Source: Cohnella endophytica
GTDB taxonomy: Bacteria; Bacillota; Bacilli; Paenibacillales; Paenibacillaceae
DNA: 64,000 nt
Direction of reading: 5' to 3'
Assembly (NCBI RefSeq): GCF_003628305.1
Contig: NZ_RBZM01000010.1
Span: 124,001-188,000, forward strand
The first letter of the stretch is position 1; each line of letters begins with the position of its first letter. A program made the translations under genes and the position numbers. This document shows, piece after piece, positions 1 through 8,531 of the stretch. Below the pieces are notes generated by a model that saw nothing but the letters and a program-made list of their open reading frames with translations, was not told where the DNA came from and did no database searches.

Positions 1-25
1 TATAGAAGATATAAAGCTTAAGGAG

Positions 26-634
26 GTGTTGACATCGTCGCAAGATTCTATGAGTGCAAAGGAACTTGAAATATTGATCGCTACAATTCAAGAGGGGGAT
101 GTACGGCAGTATTCCGTGATTGTCAAAGCTTTCCAACAGCCGATTTACCGTTATTGCTGTCGGTTGCTTGCTAACAAGCAGGATGCGGAGGACGCGGTAC
201 AGGATATTCTGGTTAAGGCTTACCAAACCCTTCACCTGTATAAGAGGGCGGAGCATTTCTCGGCCTGGCTTTATCGGATGGCCTATCACCATTGCCTGAA
301 CCTGCTGCGGAAGCGTCGCCTCCATAATCGGGTCATGCGAATCATACGATTGGAAACTCTGTCGGCAAGCCCAGCGCAGGAGATCGATAACGGATGGTAC
401 ACACCTTCGTTAGCGAGGGCCTTGACGATGCTGTCGCCGGAGGAGCGGAGTTTGCTCATTCTAAGGGTGTTCGAGGAGCAGTCCTATACCGAGATGAGCG
501 AGATCTTCAAGATCAGACCCAATGCTCTGATCAAGAGAATGAAACGGATCAAACGGAAAGTACAAAAAGCCATGAATTCCGAGGAGGAGATCGATTGGAG
601 CGAGCAGCAATTAAACGTGAATACCAAGATATAA
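26..634 (+). CDS. ECF-type RNA polymerase sigma factor
   Basis: Sigma-70 family factor of the extracytoplasmic-function class, about 200 residues. Region 2 lies at roughly residues 30-98, with the family's EDAVQDILVKAY and FSAWLYRMAYHHCLNLLRKRR stretches. Region 4 lies near 129-184 (LSPEERSLLILRVFEEQSYTEMSEIF). There is no sigma-3 region, as expected for this class. The next gene encodes a single-pass membrane protein and overlaps the 3' end, the usual sigma/anti-sigma arrangement. The start is uncertain: AGGAGG at 21-26 sits directly against GTG 26 and TTG 29 and is too far from ATG 50. The promoter lies upstream of the window. Confidence 0.88.
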   Translation: MLTSSQDSMSAKELEILIATIQEGDVRQYSVIVKAFQQPIYRYCCRLLANKQDAEDAVQDILVKAYQTLHLYKRAEHFSAWLYRMAYHHCLNLLRKRRLHNRVMRIIRLETLSASPAQEIDNGWYTPSLARALTMLSPEERSLLILRVFEEQSYTEMSEIFKIRPNALIKRMKRIKRKVQKAMNSEEEIDWSEQQLNVNTKI

Positions 635-1563
635 TCATGGCCTCGAATCAAGAAACTTTACCTGAAATAGACGTAGTGGAACGGGTAATGGGACGGATTA
701 ACGGTCTGGGGGATCGCCGTAGCTCCTTTCTGCAAGGAATTATGAGAAATACAACGGTATTGGGAAGCCTAATCGGTCTAATTCTAATGGTTTCGGTAAC
801 CGCGTATGCCGCATCGGAATACATTCAGATTCGGAATACAGCCGGAACGGTCAAGGTGCAGTATATTCCGGCAACGAATGAAGCGGCTGGCTCGGCAACG
901 GCTTATCATAAGTACGCCAAATTGGCTCAGGCATTTGCCAAGCCGGGTGAACTGATTGCTTATTACGTAAAAGATAACAAAGCTTCGAAGAAAGAGGCTG
1001 TCTTGCAATTCGAATATAAAGAGCAGCGCATTCGCTCCTATTCCGATTTTGAGAAGGAAATCAAACGTACTGGCGCTCCCAAACTTCCCGAAGTCGCTAA
1101 CGGATACGCTTTTGATTACGGTAAAGTTTTCCCCTCGATCCCTTCTACGGATGCGGAAAAGGGCAAAGCCTTTTACCGGGACAACCTCAGAGAGCTTACC
1201 GCACGGGCGAATAAGGATGCTAGCGGGGAGAAGATGTTCATGAAAGCCGTGCCATGGTCTGAGCCGGCGACGGTAAGCGGAATATATACGAAGGGCAAGG
1301 CTCATATCGGCATTTATGCTACCCTCATGCATGGAGGAGACATGTATGTGGAGCAGGAGCAAGAAAACAAGACGGATAAAATAAGGGTGGCTGGGACCGA
1401 AGTTGTTTATAATAGCGTAAAAAAACAAAGCGTCAGTTACGAGTACCTGAATTGGTATAATGAAGAGCAGGATGCTTACTATACGCTGACGAGCTACGGG
1501 GACAAAAGCTTATCTAAAGAGCAATTCTTGAAGCTGGCGAAGGAACTGATTGAGCAAAAGTAA
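595..1563 (+). CDS. Probable membrane anti-sigma factor
   Basis: Predicted 322-residue protein with a short cytoplasmic N-terminal part, one hydrophobic segment at about residues 54-72 and a large extracytoplasmic domain without recognisable catalytic motifs. The cytoplasmic head is where an anti-sigma factor would bind its sigma factor. I place the start at TTG 595 because GAGGAGGAGA at 581-590 is correctly spaced; ATG 637 is the alternative. The gene then overlaps the sigma gene by 40 bases, which suggests translational coupling. A longer open frame from 394 is only upstream read-through. The anti-sigma role is inferred from context and topology. Confidence 0.72.
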   Translation: MERAAIKREYQDIIMASNQETLPEIDVVERVMGRINGLGDRRSSFLQGIMRNTTVLGSLIGLILMVSVTAYAASEYIQIRNTAGTVKVQYIPATNEAAGSATAYHKYAKLAQAFAKPGELIAYYVKDNKASKKEAVLQFEYKEQRIRSYSDFEKEIKRTGAPKLPEVANGYAFDYGKVFPSIPSTDAEKGKAFYRDNLRELTARANKDASGEKMFMKAVPWSEPATVSGIYTKGKAHIGIYATLMHGGDMYVEQEQENKTDKIRVAGTEVVYNSVKKQSVSYEYLNWYNEEQDAYYTLTSYGDKSLSKEQFLKLAKELIEQK

Positions 1564-1865
1564 ACGTTGAATTCGAATTCAGAGCAAAACGAGAATCCCG
1601 TCCATGCAGGGACGGTCATGATTTTATTCACTGGGGGCTGTGACGGATTGCCGGGAGGTAGTCCGTTGCAGTTCTTTTGCGTCTAAATTTCCTATTTTGT
1701 ATTGACAGGTTTGGATGCGCCCTTTACAATGATCAAAGCAATGAATATGATAATCATTCTCAACAAATGAGTCGCACCCCATGAATACAGGGCCGCACGA
1801 ACATTTAACGCGAATCGATTAATCGATCATACTGAGCATGGGATGCTTAAAGGGAGAGTCAATGC
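1564..1865. promoter_or_regulatory. Intergenic region with hairpin, sigma-A promoter and Fur box
   Basis: No gene is seen here. CCGTCC and GGACGG (about 1600-1617) form a short hairpin followed by a T-rich stretch, probably the end of the sigma/anti-sigma transcript. A near-consensus promoter follows: TTGACA 1702-1707, 17-base spacer, TACAAT 1725-1730. A Fur box lies downstream of it. Confidence 0.75.
1748..1762 (+). promoter_or_regulatory. Fur box upstream of siderophore-binding lipoprotein
   Basis: TGATAATCATTCTCA matches the 7-1-7 Fur consensus TGATAATnATTATCA at all but one position. It begins about ten bases past the expected transcription start of the promoter at 1702-1730, so bound Fur would block initiation or early elongation when iron is plentiful. 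Confidence 0.85.
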
Positions 1866-2828
1866 ATGAAAAAGCTATTCATACCGTTATCTTTAATCCT
1901 TGTCCTTCTACTTAGCGCTTGCGGAGGCAATTCCAAGAATAACTCCAACAATGCAAGCAGCACTTCTTCAGTTGAGCCATCGGCTCCGGCATCCGATTCC
2001 GATGAATCCGGCACGTTTACTTACCAATCCGAGTCCGGGCCGGTCGAAGTACCGAAAAATCCACAGCGCGTCGTCGTAATCACCCGGTTCTTGACGGGTA
2101 ACGTCATGGCGCTTGGCGTTCCGGTGGTGGGCGTAGATGAAATGTCCAAGACCAATCCAAGATTTGAAGAGCAGCTGAAAGACGTAGAGGCGGTTTCGGA
2201 AGAAAGCGTCGAGAAAATCATCGAACTGCAGCCGGACCTCATTCTCGGACTCTCGGATATTCAGAACATCGACAAGTTCAAGAAAATCGCGCCAACGGTT
2301 ACGTTTACCTACGGCAAATTGGATTACTCGGCGCTCCAACTGGAAATCGGCAAATTGTTGAACAAAGAAAAGGAAGCGCAGGCTTGGGTCGATAGTTTCA
2401 AGGTGAAAGTGCAAGAAGCCGGAGAGAAGATCAAGGCGAAGATCGGCGCTGATGCAACGGTCTCTGTCATCGAGACGTTCAATAAGCAACTCTATGTCTA
2501 TGGCGATAACTTCGGCCGCGGTACGGAACTTCTGTACGCGGGAGGATTCGGACTCGCCAAGCCGGAGAAAGTCGCGGAAGCGACGAAGAAAGACGGATAC
2601 TTTGCGGTATCTTCCGAAGTGTTGAAGGATTATTTCGGAGATTACGTCATTTTCAGCAAGAACGCGGACGAGGACAACTCGTTCCAGAATACGGACACGT
2701 ATAAGAGCACGAACGCGGTTAAGAACAATCACGTTTACGAAGCCGACGCGAAGGCTTTCTACTTTAACGATCCGCTAAGCTTGGAATATCAATTGGAGTT
2801 CTTCACTAAGAGCTTCCTCGGCGAATAA
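1866..2828 (+). CDS. Iron-siderophore ABC transporter substrate-binding lipoprotein
   Basis: Periplasmic-binding-protein of the FhuD/FeuA type (320 residues). A signal peptide ends in the lipobox LLSAC with lipidated Cys19, followed by a Ser/Asn-rich linker. The mature part has the family's helical-backbone fold marks: GPVEVPKNPQRVVVI, VVGVDEMSKTNPRFEEQL, KIIELQPDLILGL and QLYVYGDNFGRGTELLY. It should capture ferric siderophore at the membrane surface for FecCD permeases, likely those at 5661-7795. It resembles the lipoprotein at 32027-33016 closely enough to be a paralogue. A Fur box and sigma-A promoter precede it. The siderophore cannot be named from sequence. Confidence 0.9.
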   Translation: MKKLFIPLSLILVLLLSACGGNSKNNSNNASSTSSVEPSAPASDSDESGTFTYQSESGPVEVPKNPQRVVVITRFLTGNVMALGVPVVGVDEMSKTNPRFEEQLKDVEAVSEESVEKIIELQPDLILGLSDIQNIDKFKKIAPTVTFTYGKLDYSALQLEIGKLLNKEKEAQAWVDSFKVKVQEAGEKIKAKIGADATVSVIETFNKQLYVYGDNFGRGTELLYAGGFGLAKPEKVAEATKKDGYFAVSSEVLKDYFGDYVIFSKNADEDNSFQNTDTYKSTNAVKNNHVYEADAKAFYFNDPLSLEYQLEFFTKSFLGE

Positions 2829-2864
2829 GCGTTGAGCATCCATTTATTCCTATAGTTAAATGTC

Positions 2865-2903
2865 AAACAGAGCACGGCGAGATATTCGCCATGCTCTGTT
2901 TTT
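2865..2903 (+). terminator. Rho-independent terminator after first siderophore lipoprotein
   Basis: AACAGAGCACGGCGA pairs with TCGCCATGCTCTGTT around a five-base loop, followed by TTTTTGTT. It ends the 1866-2828 transcript, so this lipoprotein is probably transcribed alone. Confidence 0.88.
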
Positions 2904-2980
2904 GTTGTAGGGGGCTTCGGCAGATTCCTACCGTTAAAGCGATTATGCGGCGAATTTAAAAAAGAAAGCACGATCCCTGA

Positions 2981-3036
2981 TTCACATTTACATCGGATGG
3001 CTCTATACTTAGTATAGATAATGATAATCAATCTCA
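2981..3036 (+). promoter_or_regulatory. Sigma-A promoter with overlapping Fur box
   Basis: TTCACA 2981-2986, 17-base spacer, TATACT 3004-3009. A Fur-like site TGATAATCAATCTCA at 3022-3036 differs from consensus at two positions and lies just after the expected transcription start. The site covers the first codons of a longer open frame starting at 3021, which supports the downstream ATG 3060 as the real start of the next gene. Confidence 0.82.
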
Positions 3037-3059
3037 CTACTGATAGGGGTCATAACGGA

Positions 3060-4007
3060 ATGAATTCGATTAAACGTTTTTCGCAATCCGCAATCATAGT
3101 TTTGCTTATTTCCTTGCTGGCAGCCTGCGGTAACTCGGGTAACTCGAACGAGAACGCGGCATCGTCTCCTTCGGCTTCTGGAGAAGAGTCCTACCGTCTG
3201 CTGACCGACGCAATGGGGCATGAGGTTAAAGTACCCACTCACCCGCAGAAGGTGATTGCGCCATTCATAGAAGATCCGCTCGCTGCGCTTGGTATAAAGC
3301 CGATAGCCCAATGGGGCGCGGGGGGAGTTCCTCAACATTACTTGCAAGAGAAGCTGGCGGGGGTGCCGGTGCTTGATATGAATGGAGGATTGAAGCCCGA
3401 AGAAGCGCTCTCTTACGCTCCGGATCTGATTATTTTTCTGGCTCCGACTTATTTGGCCAACGGGAATTACGAGCAGTTCGCCAAGATCGCTCCAACGTTC
3501 GTACTCTCGGATAACGAAGCGGACTGGCGGGGGAATCTCGAGAAACTCGGAGCTTTGCTGAATGAAGAAGAAGCAGCCAAACTAGCGTTGGAGCAATACG
3601 ACAAGAAACTCGCGGATGCGAAAAGCGCGCTGGGAACACTCCCGGCCGAGAAGACGGCGGTCCTGTTGCAGGCGGACGAAGAGAAGGGCTTCAAGCTGTT
3701 CGGTCCCAACTTCTACGGAGGCGCAACGCTTTATGGCGCGCTCGGTTTCAAGCAGCCGGCTTTGCTGAAGGGCGAGTACGAGACGTACTCGATCGAGATG
3801 CTCGAGCAATTGAAGGACGTAGACTATATTTTCGTCCTCTCCGGCCAAGGCAGAGGCAAGCCTCCCGTCGATAACCCGCTATGGAAGGGACTTGCGGCCG
3901 TAAAAACGGGACACGTGTTCGAAGCCGATTCGGGCCATTGGTTTAATGCGAACCCAATTGCCAACGGGCTCATTATCGAAGATGTTCTGAAGGACTTAAA
4001 TGGATAA
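3060..4007 (+). CDS. Iron-siderophore ABC transporter substrate-binding lipoprotein, second type
   Basis: A 315-residue binding protein with signal peptide and lipobox LLAAC (Cys23), a Ser-rich linker and a FepB/FhuD-type fold. Visible marks are DAMGHEVKVPTHPQKVI, a 'PDLI' segment (YAPDLIIFLAP), and the C-terminal VKTGHVFEADSGHWF typical of the family. It is clearly different from the lipoprotein at 1866. It is co-directional with, and overlaps by 8 bases, the AraC-SBP fusion gene at 4000, so both are on one Fur-controlled transcript with the permeases beyond. Start ATG 3060 is chosen because the Fur box covers upstream alternatives. Confidence 0.88.
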   Translation: MNSIKRFSQSAIIVLLISLLAACGNSGNSNENAASSPSASGEESYRLLTDAMGHEVKVPTHPQKVIAPFIEDPLAALGIKPIAQWGAGGVPQHYLQEKLAGVPVLDMNGGLKPEEALSYAPDLIIFLAPTYLANGNYEQFAKIAPTFVLSDNEADWRGNLEKLGALLNEEEAAKLALEQYDKKLADAKSALGTLPAEKTAVLLQADEEKGFKLFGPNFYGGATLYGALGFKQPALLKGEYETYSIEMLEQLKDVDYIFVLSGQGRGKPPVDNPLWKGLAAVKTGHVFEADSGHWFNANPIANGLIIEDVLKDLNG

Positions 4008-5628
4008 AAAGCTCTCCCCCGACCTGCAGCCAACGGCTGTGGGTTTCCTTCGTTATCGGCTGCTGGACGTGCGGGTTCTCAGGGGTGCGTCGAATACACG
4101 ACAGTCCGAACGCAACTTCATCGAGACGAAGTCCCATCTTCTGCTTCTCTCGAACGCGCATGGAGGAAAGCTCGTCATCGACGGGCGACTGCATGTCCTG
4201 CGTCCCGGATCGTTATTCGTATGCGCTCCCGGCCAATTGGTCGAGCTAACGAATTTCGCGGACCACCCGCTTGAATTATTGCTCATCTATTTTCAGGCCT
4301 ATTGTTTGCTTTCCGATGAAACAACCGTTACGGGAGTTCCGCTGCAGGTCGCTTTGCCTTTCCCGTGCGAAGCGGCGGTAACGTCTGCATCGACGGCAGG
4401 CCATCTCTTCGGGGCAATTAGCTCCAGTTGGAACAACGGCGCTCCTTCGTCCCTTCTTCGCTGCGAAGCGGGGTTGTTGGAGCTGCTCGGCCTCTCCCTT
4501 GATTATCGGGAGCAGCAGGCCGAGTTGGCGTTAGAGGCCTCCCGCATGGAACTGGAAAGGCATTACGCAAGCGAGATCACGATCGATTCCCTTGCTAAGA
4601 TCGCGGGATTAAGCCGATACCACTTCATGCGTTTATTCAAAGAGAGGTACGGCAGAGGCGTCATGGAATATCGGACGGACCTTAGGCTAAAGGACGCCAA
4701 GCAACGAATGGGTGAACCGAATTCCGCGTCTCTGGGAGAGATCGTTTTCCAAGTCGGCTACAAGAGCGAAAGCTATTTCAGCAGCCTGTTCAAAAAACAG
4801 ACCGGAATCGCTCCGGCTATTTATCAACGCAATCAGAAACGGAAGATCGCGGCATACAGTTGGATTAACTTCGGGCAGATTCTCGCATTGCAGACGATTC
4901 CGTTCGCCGCGCCTATGGACCACTATTGGACGAGCCATTATCGAAACAAGTACGAGTACGAGGTCAAAGTGCCCCTAAGCCATCAATACGAGTTTAACCT
5001 GAGCGCTCTGCGGACGTCCCAGCCGGATGCCATCGTCGGCATCGTAGAGTGCGTTCCCGCCGAAGAGCAGGATAAGCTAAGAACGGTCGCTCCTGCATTG
5101 TTCTTAAGCTGGGACGACGATTGGCGCAATCACTTATCAAGCGTGGGCAATTTTCTGGAGCAGGAAGACGCCGCGATACAGTGGCTGGACCGTTACGACC
5201 GGAAAGCGTCATCTCTCAGAGAACGGCTTCAACCTATCGTCGGCAAGGACTCGCTTATCGTTCTTGCCGTAGGCGCCAATCAAATGGCGATATGGGGGCA
5301 CCAGGCCGGCACGGTGTTCTACGACGATCTCGGGTTCACTATGCCCGAGGCTATCCGAGCTTTTAAATGGATCAAGTCTGTCGAAGCGGACGAACTGACG
5401 GAAATCAACGCGGACCGAATCGTGCTCCACGTGGATCAGAGTCCAGCCGCGCAAGCGAGAGGGAACAACCTATTTCAAACCGAGGCTTGGAAGAAACTTC
5501 GCGCGGTAAAAAATCGAAAAATCCACAAGACTTCGTCATCCGGTTGCTACGAGGCCCCGTGGAACGAGTATTCGGCCGACGCCCTCGGCCGCTTCTTGAA
5601 CGAGGTTCCAAGGTTATTCGAACAATAG
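4000..5628 (+). CDS. AraC-family regulator fused to a siderophore-binding-protein domain (Btr-like)
   Basis: A 542-residue fusion. Residues about 45-90 look like an AraC cupin arm (GGKLVIDGRLHVLRPGSLFVCAPGQ). Residues about 182-283 form the two-helix-turn-helix AraC domain (TIDSLAKIAGLSRYHFMRLFKERYG and GEIVFQVGYKSESYFSSLFKKQTG). Residues about 290-540 resemble a siderophore-binding protein without a signal peptide. This architecture is known from Bacillus Btr (YbbB), where ferric siderophore bound by the C-terminal domain activates the uptake operon. The gene starts inside the end of the binding-protein gene and precedes two FecCD permeases, so it is inferred to sense imported ferric siderophore and activate this operon. 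Confidence 0.88.
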   Translation: MDKKLSPDLQPTAVGFLRYRLLDVRVLRGASNTRQSERNFIETKSHLLLLSNAHGGKLVIDGRLHVLRPGSLFVCAPGQLVELTNFADHPLELLLIYFQAYCLLSDETTVTGVPLQVALPFPCEAAVTSASTAGHLFGAISSSWNNGAPSSLLRCEAGLLELLGLSLDYREQQAELALEASRMELERHYASEITIDSLAKIAGLSRYHFMRLFKERYGRGVMEYRTDLRLKDAKQRMGEPNSASLGEIVFQVGYKSESYFSSLFKKQTGIAPAIYQRNQKRKIAAYSWINFGQILALQTIPFAAPMDHYWTSHYRNKYEYEVKVPLSHQYEFNLSALRTSQPDAIVGIVECVPAEEQDKLRTVAPALFLSWDDDWRNHLSSVGNFLEQEDAAIQWLDRYDRKASSLRERLQPIVGKDSLIVLAVGANQMAIWGHQAGTVFYDDLGFTMPEAIRAFKWIKSVEADELTEINADRIVLHVDQSPAAQARGNNLFQTEAWKKLRAVKNRKIHKTSSSGCYEAPWNEYSADALGRFLNEVPRLFEQ

Positions 5629-5660
5629 GGTATCAGAAAAAGACTGGAGATCCGAATATC

Positions 5661-6761
5661 GTGACAGCTATCAATCGCAATCGTAACCATAATGAAGCAC
5701 CACTCGTGGCCTCCGATGCGGTCAACGAAGCAAGCCGTATTCATTCGCGCCCCCGCACGGCAATTCTGATTATCGTTGGCGGTCTCGTTGCGCTCTTGCT
5801 CAGCGTGGCGTTGTCCGTCTCGTTCGGAGCCGCGGACATTCGATTCGCGACCGTATGGGAAGCCATCTTTCATCACAACCAGCACCAGCAATTGACGCAG
5901 CATCAGATTACGCAGCATCAGATTATTCTGGAGCTGCGATTGCCTAGAGTACTCGGTTGCGCTCTGGTCGGCAGCAGCTTCGCCGTCGCGGGCGCGATCA
6001 TGCAGGGAATGACCCGTAATCCGCTCGCGGATTCGGGATTGATCGGCTTGAACTCGGGTGCCGGGTTCGCTCTTGCCGTCTGCTTCGCCTTCTTCCCCGG
6101 ATTGCCGTATTTGTACCTCATCTTATTTTCTTTCGCGGGAGCCGCGATTAGCGCCGCGCTCGTCTTCGCCATGGGATCGCTCGCCAAGGGAGGATTGACT
6201 CCGATTCGGCTAGTACTGGCGGGCGTTACGCTTTCGGCCTTATTGACGGCGCTTAGCGAAGGTATCGCGCTTTATTTTCGAATTGGACAAAATTTGGCTT
6301 TCTGGTATGCGGGCGGAGTAGCAGGAACGAGATGGTTACATTTGAAGATCATGTCGCCTTGGATAGCGGCGGCGCTTATCGGAGCGATTATGCTGTCCAG
6401 ATCGATAACGTTGCTCAGTCTAGGAGAGGATGTCGCCAGAGGTCTCGGACTTCGCTCCGGCTTCGTTAAGCTGGCGGGAACGATCATCGTCGTCATTCTG
6501 GCGGGATCCGCCGTGTCGGCGGTAGGGGCGGTTTCCTTCATCGGGTTGCTCGTTCCGCATCTGGCGCGCAAGCTAGTAGGCATGGATTACCGTTGGATTA
6601 TTCCGAGTTCGGCCGTTCTTGGCGCGCTGTTCGTCATCTTGGCCGATCTGGCCGCGAGAACCGTAAACTCGCCAACCGAGACGCCTATCGGGGCACTGAT
6701 CGCGATCATAGGCGTACCTTTCTTCCTGTATCTTGCGAATCAGGAAAGGAGGGAACTGTAA
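5661..6761 (+). CDS. FecCD-family iron-siderophore permease
   Basis: BtuC/FecCD-type permease (about 366 residues, roughly ten membrane helices) forming half of a siderophore channel. Family marks: LRLPRVLGCALVGSSFAVAGAIMQ, TRNPLADSGLIGLNSGAG, AVSAVGAVSFIGLLVPHLAR and PTETPIGALIAIIGVPFFLYL. An open frame continues upstream into the AraC gene, but GTG 5661 with GGAGA at 5646-5650 is the plausible start. Unusually, a Gln/His-rich insert (QHQQLTQHQITQHQI) precedes the conserved LRLPR; it comes from a perfect 15-bp tandem duplication. The stop overlaps the next start by one base. No ATPase gene follows. Confidence 0.9.
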   Translation: MTAINRNRNHNEAPLVASDAVNEASRIHSRPRTAILIIVGGLVALLLSVALSVSFGAADIRFATVWEAIFHHNQHQQLTQHQITQHQIILELRLPRVLGCALVGSSFAVAGAIMQGMTRNPLADSGLIGLNSGAGFALAVCFAFFPGLPYLYLILFSFAGAAISAALVFAMGSLAKGGLTPIRLVLAGVTLSALLTALSEGIALYFRIGQNLAFWYAGGVAGTRWLHLKIMSPWIAAALIGAIMLSRSITLLSLGEDVARGLGLRSGFVKLAGTIIVVILAGSAVSAVGAVSFIGLLVPHLARKLVGMDYRWIIPSSAVLGALFVILADLAARTVNSPTETPIGALIAIIGVPFFLYLANQERREL

Positions 6762-7795
6762 TGAACGTTATCGGATTGTCGCCGGAGGAGCTTCGCAAAC
6801 GCAGACGCAACTCTATGATAGTGGTCCTGTTAGCCGCATCCATCGTACTGGCATTCGTTCTGAGCATGAATACCGGATTCATTCGGCTCTCTCCGTTGGA
6901 TCTGATTCGCACGATTTTCGGAGGAGGCACAAGGCAGCAGAACCTGATTTTGTTCGACTTCCGCTTGCCGCGGATCGTCATCTCCGTATTGATCGGCGCG
7001 GGGCTCGCGGTTTCCGGGTGTATTATGCAGGCGATCTCGCGTAATGCTCTCGCCGATCCGGGAATTCTCGGCATTAACGCGGGCGCGGGCATGGTCATTC
7101 TCGTCTTCGTCGCGTTTTACCCGACCGCGGCGGCGGCCCCGGCGTACGTACTTCCCTTGCTCGCCTGGGGAGGGGCCGGTATCGCGGCCTTGCTCGTCTT
7201 CGCGATGTCCTTCCGCAAGCATCGGGGATTGTCTTCGAACCGATTGCTTATGAACGGTATCGCCGTCAATTCCGGCATCTCGGCGGTCACGATCGTGTTA
7301 ATTTTGCGGATTAATCCGCAGCAGTATCAGTTCGTGGCGACCTGGATGGCGGGGAGTATTTGGGGCAAGGATTGGAGCTTTGTTCTGGCATTGCTTCCTT
7401 TTATCCTGATCTTGCTTTCCTACGTTTTCTATAAAGCCCTCACGATTAACGTTCTGAGCTTAGGCAATGCCCTTGCGACAGGGCTAGGGGCGTCGATTAA
7501 CCGAGAGCAGCTCTTGTTGCTTGCGGCGGCGGTCGGACTCGCGGGTTCGTGCGTCGCGGTCAGCGGCAGTATCGGTTTCGTCGGGCTAATCGCGCCGCAT
7601 CTCGCCAGGAGGCTCGTCGGTCGGAGGCATCAAATTCTATTGCCGGCTACCGCCTTGTCCGGCGCGTTGCTTGTACTCGTGGCAGATACGCTCGCCAGAT
7701 GGGCTCTGCAGCCGACGGAAATTCCGACGGGCATCGTCGTAGCGGTCATCGGAGCCCCTTATTTCCTTTACCTGCTCGTCCGCTCCAAAAACTAG
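6761..7795 (+). CDS. FecCD-family iron-siderophore permease
   Basis: Second BtuC/FecCD permease (344 residues), expected to form a heterodimer with the preceding gene product. Marks include FRLPRIVISVLIGAGLAVSGCIMQ, SRNALADPGILGINAGAG, AVSGSIGFVGLIAPHLARRLVG and PTEIPTGIVVAVIGAPYFLYLL. Start ATG 6761 overlaps the preceding stop (TAATG) and is served by AAAGGAGGG at 6745-6753. It is the last gene of the operon: the next gene is an acetyltransferase and no FecE/FhuC-like ATPase is present, so the complex must use an ATPase encoded elsewhere. Confidence 0.92.
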   Translation: MNVIGLSPEELRKRRRNSMIVVLLAASIVLAFVLSMNTGFIRLSPLDLIRTIFGGGTRQQNLILFDFRLPRIVISVLIGAGLAVSGCIMQAISRNALADPGILGINAGAGMVILVFVAFYPTAAAAPAYVLPLLAWGGAGIAALLVFAMSFRKHRGLSSNRLLMNGIAVNSGISAVTIVLILRINPQQYQFVATWMAGSIWGKDWSFVLALLPFILILLSYVFYKALTINVLSLGNALATGLGASINREQLLLLAAAVGLAGSCVAVSGSIGFVGLIAPHLARRLVGRRHQILLPATALSGALLVLVADTLARWALQPTEIPTGIVVAVIGAPYFLYLLVRSKN

Positions 7796-7885
7796 AAGAA
7801 CGATTAGATGACAAGAACGTGCGTTCTCGTTATTATTAAGGGAAGAAGAATCAGGAAGCTTCATACCTTAATAGGAGTGGGACAT

Positions 7886-8413
7886 ATGACGAGTACATCT
7901 AATCGCTCGCAAGTACAGATAAAACCCTGGTCGGCTACCGACCTCGAGCTGTTATATCGATTGAACGCGCCGGAGATGCTGGAACACCTTGGCGGGCCGG
8001 AGACCGATGAGCAAGTCTTGGCGCGCCACAAGCGATACGTCGAGATCGGAGCAAAAGGAACCGGACGCATGTTCTCCATCGTGCTGCTTCCGGAGCTTGA
8101 AGCAGTGGGCAATATCGGATACTGGGAACGTAACTGGCAGGGGGAAACCGTATACGAGATCGGTTGGGGAGTTTTGCCCCCGTTCCAGGGCAGAGGAATA
8201 GCGGCTGCCGCTACCCAAGCCGCCATTGCCAGCGCTAGGGGAGAGGGCAAGCACAGGAGCATCCATGCTTTCCCATCCGTCGACAACCCTGCTTCGAACG
8301 CGATATGCCGGAGACTCGGATTCGAGTTTGTGGCCGAGTGCAGCTTCGAATATCCGCCGGGGAGCTTTATGCGCTGCAACGATTGGCGGCTGAATCTCGA
8401 ACAATACTTATGA
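7886..8413 (+). CDS. GNAT family N-acetyltransferase (RimJ/RimL type)
   Basis: A 175-residue acetyl-CoA-dependent acetyltransferase. The acetyl-CoA loop appears as LPPFQGRGIAAAATQAAI, preceded by the GWGVLPP beta-bulge segment and followed by VDNPASNAICRRLGFEFVAEC, typical of the RimJ/RimL-like subgroup. The start is ATG 7886 with AGGAGTGGG just upstream; an open frame from 7808 is read-through. It lies 90 bases after the siderophore permease operon in the same direction. The substrate is unknown. Confidence 0.85.
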   Translation: MTSTSNRSQVQIKPWSATDLELLYRLNAPEMLEHLGGPETDEQVLARHKRYVEIGAKGTGRMFSIVLLPELEAVGNIGYWERNWQGETVYEIGWGVLPPFQGRGIAAAATQAAIASARGEGKHRSIHAFPSVDNPASNAICRRLGFEFVAECSFEYPPGSFMRCNDWRLNLEQYL

Positions 8414-8531
8414 GACAGCCCATTGGATTTATTAAGCAATATAACTCGGCAACAAGGATAAATGCACTTTTTGTCGAAATGGTTATAGCTTATTAATCAC
8501 CTATGACCCCTCCAGTGGAAGGAACTAACCT

